This document shows, one piece after another, positions 1 through 3,983 of a stretch of DNA of 5,819 nucleotides; position 1 is the first letter of the stretch, and each line of letters begins with the position of its first letter. The notes below the pieces were generated by a model. The model had not been told where the DNA came from and ran no database searches. It saw nothing but the letters and a program-made list of their open reading frames with translations. The translations under genes were made by a program, and so were the position numbers. This DNA comes from Geobacter sp. UBA4074. Lineage in GTDB: Bacteria > Desulfobacterota > Desulfuromonadia > Geobacterales > Pseudopelobacteraceae. The stretch spans positions 1 to 5,819 of the forward strand of contig DFYU01000068.1 in NCBI GenBank assembly GCA_002383415.1, in the 5' to 3' direction.

Positions 1-400
1 TGGTGGCCTTGACGTTGATCCGGTCAACCTCCACCCCGCAGGCCCGGGCGATGTTCTCCCGCATGACCGGGATGTGGGGTGCCATCTTGGGCCTTTGCGC
101 AATGATGGTGGCATCCAGGTTGCCGACCCGGTAGCCGCGCCCCCGCACCAACCCAACCACGTGCTGTAAGAGCTTCATCGAGTCAGCCCCCTTGAAGGCC
201 GGGTCGGTATCGGGGAAGTGCTTGCCGATATCCCCCATGGCCAGCGCACCTAAAAGAGCATCCGCAACCGCATGCAACAACACGTCTGCGTCGGAGTGCC
301 CCAGCAACCCCTTATCCCATGGGATCTCCACCCCGCCCATGATCAGCTTGCGGTCATCCACCAGCCGGTGGACGTCATAGCCATGTCCGATACGCATCAT
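1..400 (-). CDS. ispF: IspF, 2-C-methyl-D-erythritol 2,4-cyclodiphosphate synthase (3' end missing)
   Basis: Cytoplasmic MEP-pathway enzyme that cyclises CDP-methylerythritol 2-phosphate to MEcPP with release of CMP; the family forms trimers with an active-site divalent metal. My translation of the minus strand begins MMRIGHGYDVHRLV and contains the metal-binding D-V-H (D8 and H10 counted from the second Met) and a third metal ligand candidate, H42. The family segments GHSDADV, GDIGKHFPDTDPAFKGAD and NLDATIIAQRPK follow. About 132 of the usual roughly 157 residues are present; the window ends at INVKAT, just before the usual TTTE-type motif. Two adjacent ATGs (400 and 397) are possible starts. 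An AAAGGA ribosome-binding site (407-412) lies 6 or 9 bases upstream, so it does not separate them; homologues usually begin MRIGHG. It lies 102 bases downstream of ttcA in the same direction and may be cotranscribed, though the gap holds a repeat. Family identity is very secure. Confidence 0.95.
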   Translation of the reverse strand, partial: MMRIGHGYDVHRLVDDRKLIMGGVEIPWDKGLLGHSDADVLLHAVADALLGALAMGDIGKHFPDTDPAFKGADSMKLLQHVVGLVRGRGYRVGNLDATIIAQRPKMAPHIPVMRENIARACGVEVDRINVKAT

Positions 401-427
401 ATAAAGTCCTTTCCAATCAAAACCATT

Positions 428-534
428 TTAACGCAAAGGCGCAGAGGCGCAAAGAAGGTTTCCTGTTAGCAAACAACGCTACCAGTCGTGCATTTCTCTG
501 CGTCATTGCGCCTTGCTTTCATGCTTTGCGTTAA
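428..534. repeat. Imperfect inverted repeat of the GCAAAGGCGCAGAG type between ispF and ttcA
   Basis: The ends are a perfect 11-bp inverted pair: TTAACGCAAAG at 428-438 and CTTTGCGTTAA at 524-534. Inside, AAGGCGCA (436-443) matches TGCGCCTT (507-514), and CGCAGAG (440-446) matches CTCTGCG (496-502) in inverted orientation. The right arm therefore looks like the same unit as the left but interrupted by about 9 extra bases (near 515-523). This kind of purine-rich GCAAAG/GCAGAG unit is, from memory, a common dispersed intergenic repeat in Geobacter-like genomes; copy number cannot be checked here. The right arm overlaps the last codons of ttcA. Transcribed, the pair could fold into a long irregular hairpin between ttcA and ispF. 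Confidence 0.7.
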
Positions 535-1303
535 CCGTCTTTTGGACGGTTGTATCCAGCAGGTGCCGCGGCTGCACGTTGCCCAAGGCTGCCAGCAGAC
601 TGTTTTTGACCTGGGGGATATCCCGCTCCAGCTCGTTAAGCAGCCGCTTCATCCGCTGCCGCTGCTGATCGGGATCGCCGGACACCGGACAGGAGCAGGA
701 GACTGAGCTGATGCCGGCCTGCCGGACCAGCTCGATGATCTCACCTTCGGCCAGGTAGACCAGTGGGCGGATCACGGTGATATCGCCGTCGTCACAGACC
801 GTCCTGGGCGCCATCGCCTTGAGGGTGCCGATGAAAAACTGGTTCATCAGCAGGGTCTCAATGAAGTCGTCACGGTGATGGCCCAAGGCCAGCAGGTTGC
901 AGCCCAGCCGTCGGGCCGCCCCGTAGAGTGCGCCCCGCTTGAGACGGGCACAAAAGGAACAGTATGAGGAGCCGGGCCGCAGTTTGGCGTTAATCACCGC
1001 AGCATGGTCGGTCCGTTCAACCTGCAGCGCCAAGCCCAGCGGCTCCACAAAACGCTGGATCGCCTCGCAATCAAAACCAGCAAAACCGGCATCCACCGTG
1101 ACCGGCAGCAGCTCATAACGGATCGGCGCCCGCTGCTGCAACTCGCGCAACAGCAGCAGCAGGGCCTGTGAATCCTTGCCCCCGGACAGGCCGACACAGA
1201 TCCGGTCGCCCTCCCTGATCAGGCCGAAATCGGCGATGGCCCGACCAACCGAGTGGCGCAGACTGCGCCACAGTTTGGAATCAACCCCCTGCGGGCAGGC
1301 CAT
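503..1303 (-). CDS. ttcA: TtcA-like tRNA 2-thiocytidine(32) synthetase
   Basis: Cytoplasmic PP-loop ATPase expected to adenylate C32 of certain tRNAs and replace its oxygen with sulfur, using an Fe-S cluster. Visible in the 266 residues: the PP-loop SGGKDS (40-45), a CSFC pair (C115, C118) followed by ARLKRGALY, the family signature GHHRDDFIETLLMN (141-154), VIRPLVY (178-183), and a third cysteine site SCSCP (C203, C205) followed by DQQRQ. The pair plus the later cysteine fit the three cluster ligands known in TtcA. The homology ends near NVQPRHLLD (242-250). The last nine or so residues (NAKHESKAQ) are encoded by the repeat at 428-534. The ATG at 1303 is preceded by GGAGG (1311-1315) with 7-base spacing, and lies 3 bases after the metX stop, so the two are probably translated from one mRNA. 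TilS and other PP-loop enzymes are less likely because of the GHHRDD and cysteine pattern. Confidence 0.88.
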   Translation of the reverse strand: MACPQGVDSKLWRSLRHSVGRAIADFGLIREGDRICVGLSGGKDSQALLLLLRELQQRAPIRYELLPVTVDAGFAGFDCEAIQRFVEPLGLALQVERTDHAAVINAKLRPGSSYCSFCARLKRGALYGAARRLGCNLLALGHHRDDFIETLLMNQFFIGTLKAMAPRTVCDDGDITVIRPLVYLAEGEIIELVRQAGISSVSCSCPVSGDPDQQRQRMKRLLNELERDIPQVKNSLLAALGNVQPRHLLDTTVQKTVNAKHESKAQ

Positions 1304-1306
1304 CCG

Positions 1307-2413
1307 CTAGCCTCCGGCGGCCCGGTCCAGGAATGTGCGTACCAGCGGGGCAAAGGTCTCGTGTTCCAGCAGGAAGGCATCGTGGCCGTAGGCCGAGGGG
1401 ATCAGGTGGTACTCGGCCGTCTTACCCTGTGCCTGCAGACAGGTGGCCATCTCCTCGGTCTGGTAGGGTGGGTAGAGCCAATCGGAGGTAAAGGCGAAGA
1501 ACTGGATCGGCGCACTCACCTGACCGAAGGCCTCAGCCATCGATTCGTAGCCCCAGGCCACGTCGTACAGGTCCAGCGCCTTGGCCAGATACAGGAAGGA
1601 GTTGGCGTCGAAACGGTCCACAAAGTTGTAGCCGTTGTAGTTCAGGTAGCGTTCCACCTCGAACTGGCCGAAGAAGTCGAACAGACCGTCCTTGGCCGAG
1701 TAACGTCGGCCGAACTTCTGCCACATCGACTCGTCGGACAGGAAGGTGATGTGGCCGATGCCCCGCGCCAGGGCCAGGCCATCCTTGGGGTTGTGCTTAT
1801 ACTCCCCCTTCTTCCAGGTGGGGTCGTTGAAGATGGCCCAGCGGGCCACGGCGTTCAGCGATATGGCCTGGGGTGACGGCCGGGGAGTGGTGGCCAGCAC
1901 AATGGCCGAGGCGATCCGCTGCGGGTACTGGGTGGCCCATTCCAGGGCCTGCATGCCACCCATGCTGCCCCCCATCACGGTCAGCAGTCGCTCAATGCCG
2001 AGATGGTTGAGCAACAGCTCCTGGGCCCGCACCATATCGCGCACGGTGATCACCGGAAAGGTCAGGTTGTAGCGTTTGCCGGTCTTAGGGTTGATCGAGG
2101 TGGGACCGGTGGAACCGTAGCAAGAGCCGATCACGTTGGAGCAGATCACGAAGTAGCGCTCGGTGTCCAGCAGCCGGCCGGGACCGACAATGGCATCCCA
2201 CCAGCCGGGCCTGGTGTCCTCTTCCCGCCGCTTGCCGGCCAGATGGGCATCGCCGGTCCAGGCATGCTCAACCAGGATGGCGTTGGAACGATCGGCATTC
2301 AGGGTGCCGTAGGTCTCATAGACCAGGGTCACCGGCGCAAGTATCCGCCCGCTCTCCAGCCTGATGCCTGCGTCAAAGGTGATGCTCTGTTCCTGAACGA
2401 TGCCGACCGACAT
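1307..2413 (-). CDS. metX: Homoserine O-acetyltransferase (MetX), possibly succinyl-specific
   Basis: Alpha/beta-hydrolase-fold acyltransferase that activates homoserine for methionine synthesis, normally with acetyl-CoA; some relatives use succinyl-CoA, which I cannot decide from the sequence. The 368-residue protein starts MSVGIVQEQ. It shows HAWTGDAHLAG (50-60), the WWD..VGPG segment (71-79), the nucleophile elbow GGSMGG (Ser150), and candidate triad partners Asp311 in FTSDWLYPP and His344 in AYGHDAF. Length is usual for the family. An upstream in-frame ATG at 2476 is rejected because it lies inside the riboswitch P1 helix, and another at 2431 lies in the hairpin loop with no ribosome-binding site. 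The ATG at 2413 has AGGGG (2421-2425) 7 bases upstream, within the hairpin's 3' arm. It is the first gene of a metX-ttcA unit and is controlled by the SAM-I riboswitch in its leader. Confidence 0.93.
   Translation of the reverse strand: MSVGIVQEQSITFDAGIRLESGRILAPVTLVYETYGTLNADRSNAILVEHAWTGDAHLAGKRREEDTRPGWWDAIVGPGRLLDTERYFVICSNVIGSCYGSTGPTSINPKTGKRYNLTFPVITVRDMVRAQELLLNHLGIERLLTVMGGSMGGMQALEWATQYPQRIASAIVLATTPRPSPQAISLNAVARWAIFNDPTWKKGEYKHNPKDGLALARGIGHITFLSDESMWQKFGRRYSAKDGLFDFFGQFEVERYLNYNGYNFVDRFDANSFLYLAKALDLYDVAWGYESMAEAFGQVSAPIQFFAFTSDWLYPPYQTEEMATCLQAQGKTAEYHLIPSAYGHDAFLLEHETFAPLVRTFLDRAAGG
1311..1315 (-). promoter_or_regulatory. Ribosome-binding site of ttcA inside the end of metX
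   Basis: GGAGG on the minus strand, 7 bases before the ttcA ATG at 1303. It lies within the last codons of metX, whose stop is at 1309-1307. The arrangement fixes the ttcA start and suggests translational coupling between the two genes. Confidence 0.75.
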
Positions 2414-2416
2414 GCA

Positions 2417-2447
2417 AAAGCCCCTGTTCATGATGAGCAGGGGCTTT
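2417..2447 (-). terminator. Riboswitch expression platform: intrinsic terminator hairpin that also contains the metX Shine-Dalgarno
   Basis: On the minus strand AAAGCCCCTG (2447-2438) and CAGGGGCTTT (2426-2417) form a perfect 10-bp stem with an 11-base loop. A run of four T (2419-2416) closes the 3' side and ends 2 bases before the metX ATG. The G/C-rich stem plus T-run fits an intrinsic terminator, although the T-run is short and its first three bases are also in the stem. The AGGGG used for metX initiation is in the 3' arm, so the folded hairpin would also hide the ribosome-binding site. The competing antiterminator pairs GCTCATC (2438-2432) with GATGAGC of the P1 helix (2477-2471). Confidence 0.8.
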
Positions 2448-2471
2448 GGGTGGTGTACGCCGAAAACCTCG

Positions 2472-2570
2472 CTCATCTTCGCCTTGCGGCAGGATTTAGC
2501 ACCTGGCGTCCCTGCGGGGACCGGTTGCTGTGGCTTCGTCGGGCCTTATCCCTCCACCACTCTCGATAAG
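2472..2570 (-). ncRNA. SAM-I (S-box) riboswitch aptamer in the metX leader
   Basis: Read on the minus strand, the 99 bases follow the S-box consensus from end to end. P1 is formed by CTTATC (2570-2565) and GATGAG (2477-2472); flanking TG/CG pairs extend it to about 8 bp. Then come GAGAGTGGTGGAGGGA and GGCCCGACGAAGCC, followed by CAGCAACC. A P3 hairpin GTCCC-CGCA-GGGAC is next, then the conserved AGGTGCTAAATCCTGC joining segment. A P4 hairpin GCC-GCAA-GGC leads to GAAGATGAG. SAM binding stabilises P1. Here that keeps GATGAGC from pairing with the downstream hairpin, so high SAM should switch metX off. Its position, just upstream of a methionine-synthesis gene, is the classic one. Identity is based on consensus recall, not a covariance-model run. 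Confidence 0.95.
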
Positions 2571-2586
2571 CAGATTGTTAAGCGGA

Positions 2587-2616
2587 ACAGTACGGTAAGC
2601 CGAGCCCGCTTGTCAA
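2587..2616 (-). promoter_or_regulatory. Sigma70-like promoter for metX-ttcA
   Basis: On the minus strand a perfect -35 TTGACA (2616-2611) is followed after 18 bases by TACTGT (2592-2587), which matches the -10 consensus at its key first, second and last positions. Transcription would begin near 2580, about 10 bases before the riboswitch P1 helix, which is the expected geometry for a leader riboswitch. Confidence 0.65.
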
Positions 2617-2651
2617 TCAAATATCCCGGTGCCGAGGCCGGCAGAACGGTC

Positions 2652-2680
2652 TGGAAATAGTGGTGGGCATCTGGTATAGA
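2652..2680 (+). promoter_or_regulatory. Candidate sigma70-like promoter for the lipoprotein-osmC-ftsK genes
   Basis: TGGAAA (2652-2657), 17 bases, then TATAGA (2675-2680). The -10 is good and the -35 matches four of six positions. It is divergent from the metX promoter, with the two -35 boxes about 36 bases apart. A 5-bp inverted pair CTGGT/ACCAG (2671-2675 and 2683-2687) encloses the -10 box, and a perfect palindrome follows at 2689-2701; both could be regulator sites. Prediction is by eye only. Confidence 0.45.
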
Positions 2681-2688
2681 TAACCAGT

Positions 2689-2701
2689 TGCAGAGTCTGC
2701 A
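2689..2701. promoter_or_regulatory. Perfect 13-base palindrome TGCAGAGTCTGCA near the predicted transcript start
   Basis: Two 6-base arms, TGCAGA and TCTGCA, surround one central G. The site lies just downstream of the candidate -10 box and 23 bases before the lipoprotein start codon, where an operator would block transcription. It is too short to be a terminator and has no T-run. No regulator can be named. Confidence 0.3.
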
Positions 2702-2714
2702 TCAATCCTACGCG

Positions 2715-2720
2715 AGGAGG
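2715..2720 (+). promoter_or_regulatory. Strong ribosome-binding site of the lipoprotein gene
   Basis: AGGAGG, 4 bases before the ATG at 2725. It is a full-length Shine-Dalgarno match and fixes the start that yields the signal peptide. Confidence 0.75.
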
Positions 2721-2724
2721 CGAC

Positions 2725-3579
2725 ATGAAACGGCTGGTACTGCTGCTGGGCCTGGCCCTGCTGCCGCTTTTCAGCGGCTGCGCCCACAACTATTTTAATG
2801 TCCCGCAAGACAGTTTTGCCGAACAGGTCAAGGTGCTTGGCATCGTGCCGATCATCGTGGACAGCGAGTCCGACATCCGCCACCCGCAACGGGAGGAACT
2901 GATCGCCCTGCTGACCAGGCAGAGTCGGCTCCATGAACGCTCGCTGACGCGGCTGATCAAGAATACCAACAGCTTCTACACCGTGACCATGCTGGATACC
3001 GATCCGCAAGCCCTGTTCAAGGAGCAGCTCTTCCGCCGTGAACGGCGTGATGATGCCTCGATCCAGTACAATAAATATTTCTGGAAGACCGACGGCATAA
3101 TCGAGCTGATCCACAAAAACAGCCTAGACGCCCTGATGGTCGTAGTGATCAGCGGCATCACCCGCCCGGAACGGATGGTCTCGGCCAACCTGATGGAATC
3201 CCTTGAAGCCGACTACAACTACCTGATCATGACCGCCCAGATTCTGGACCGCAAGGGAAACATCCTCTGGGAATACCCCAACTTCCGGACCCGCAGCCTG
3301 TCCTATGACCCGCTCATCAACCTGCAGTACCCCAATTTTGATGAAGCCCGGGCCAACCTGAGCTCAAAGGTGCAGATCAAATTCAAGGCGCTGGAGGGGA
3401 TCAAGCGTGCCCTTGAGAAACGGCGGCAAGATTTCCTGCTGCAGGAGACCAGCGAGGTTGAACTCTACATGGACCAGTTTGAGTCGATGAGTGAACTGCT
3501 CAGCATTAACCGCGAGCCGAAAGCCAGCCAAGCGGCCGAGCAACCCAAGCAGGATCCGGCCAAGGAGCCTAATCCATGA
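2725..3579 (+). CDS. Uncharacterised lipoprotein, cotranscribed with an osmC-like gene and ftsK
   Basis: I do not recognise a named family. The 284-residue product begins with a short basic n-region and a leucine-rich stretch ending LFSGC, a lipobox with Cys19 as the acylated residue; Phe at -3 is slightly off consensus. The +2 residue is Ala, which under the E. coli rule favours the outer membrane. The body looks like a mixed alpha/beta domain: VKVLGIVPIIV (35-45), a helical basic segment (55-110), DALMVVVISGI (135-145) and YLIMTAQILDRKGNILWEY (166-184). The pattern is loosely reminiscent of CsgG/TolB-N/LpoB-like lipoproteins, but that is a guess. A charged helical stretch (215-260) follows, then a low-complexity tail rich in Pro, Gln, Ala, Glu and Lys. 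The stop overlaps the next start as ATGA, so the two are translationally coupled. Start is set by AGGAGG at 2715-2720. Confidence 0.85.
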   Translation: MKRLVLLLGLALLPLFSGCAHNYFNVPQDSFAEQVKVLGIVPIIVDSESDIRHPQREELIALLTRQSRLHERSLTRLIKNTNSFYTVTMLDTDPQALFKEQLFRRERRDDASIQYNKYFWKTDGIIELIHKNSLDALMVVVISGITRPERMVSANLMESLEADYNYLIMTAQILDRKGNILWEYPNFRTRSLSYDPLINLQYPNFDEARANLSSKVQIKFKALEGIKRALEKRRQDFLLQETSEVELYMDQFESMSELLSINREPKASQAAEQPKQDPAKEPNP

Positions 3580-3983
3580 CCATCGAGATCACCCTTGACG
3601 GCAACAAGCGGGTGAGCGCCCACTACCCCGACGGCCTGAGCCTGGCAACTGACCAGAGCGTCGAGGACGGCGGCGAAGGTGCGGCGCCGTCTCCCTATGC
3701 CTGCTTTCTGGGGGCCATCGGCACCTGCGCCGGGGTGTATGTGATGGAGTTCTGCCGGGCGCGGCGCATCCCCACCGAAGGGGTCAAGCTTGCCCAAGAG
3801 GCGGTCTTTGAGACCGACGAGCAGGGCAAACGCCGCCTGGCAGCGGTCAATCTGACCATCAAGCTGCCAACCGACTTTCCGGAAAAATACCGCGGCGCCA
3901 TCGTCAAGGCCGCCGGTCTCTGTTCGGTGAAGAAGGCCATCATGACCCCGCCGGCCTTTTCCATCGACTACCAACTCGTGTGA
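3576..3983 (+). CDS. OsmC/Ohr/YhfA-family protein
   Basis: 135 residues, the usual size for this family of cysteine-based peroxide-handling proteins. Family features are GGEGAAPSPYACFLGAIGTC (32-51) at the N-terminal half and LCSVKKAI (115-122) near the C-terminus, placing the two candidate redox cysteines at C51 and C116. In characterised OsmC and Ohr these two reduce organic hydroperoxides in the cytoplasm as intertwined dimers. The local sequence is closer to the general OsmC/YhfA-type members than to Ohr, so the substrate is uncertain and I give no symbol. The ATG (3576) overlaps the upstream TGA by ATGA, with GGAG at 3564-3567 eight bases upstream. Its own stop (3981-3983) overlaps the ftsK GTG as GTGA. 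The gene is thus the middle member of a tightly coupled trio. Confidence 0.9.
   Translation: MTIEITLDGNKRVSAHYPDGLSLATDQSVEDGGEGAAPSPYACFLGAIGTCAGVYVMEFCRARRIPTEGVKLAQEAVFETDEQGKRRLAAVNLTIKLPTDFPEKYRGAIVKAAGLCSVKKAIMTPPAFSIDYQLV

Noticed and set aside
428..534. CRISPR array or insertion-sequence ends at the inverted repeat
   Set aside because: Only two inverted arms, no regular spacing or spacers, no transposase; the sequence type fits a small dispersed intergenic repeat better.
1253..1876. 207-codon plus-strand open frame across the ttcA/metX junction
   Set aside because: Antisense to two well-supported genes, low-complexity composition, no ribosome-binding site of note.
2414..2476. Upstream in-frame extension of metX beginning MSEVFGVHH at 2476
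   Set aside because: Its ATG is part of the riboswitch P1 strand (GATGAG) and its codons run through the terminator hairpin; MetX homology starts at MSVGIVQEQ, where a ribosome-binding site is well placed.
2003..2569. 188-codon plus-strand open frame opposite the metX start and riboswitch
   Set aside because: It is antisense to a clear MetX gene and to the SAM-I aptamer, with no recognisable protein features; it is a by-product of GC-biased codon use.
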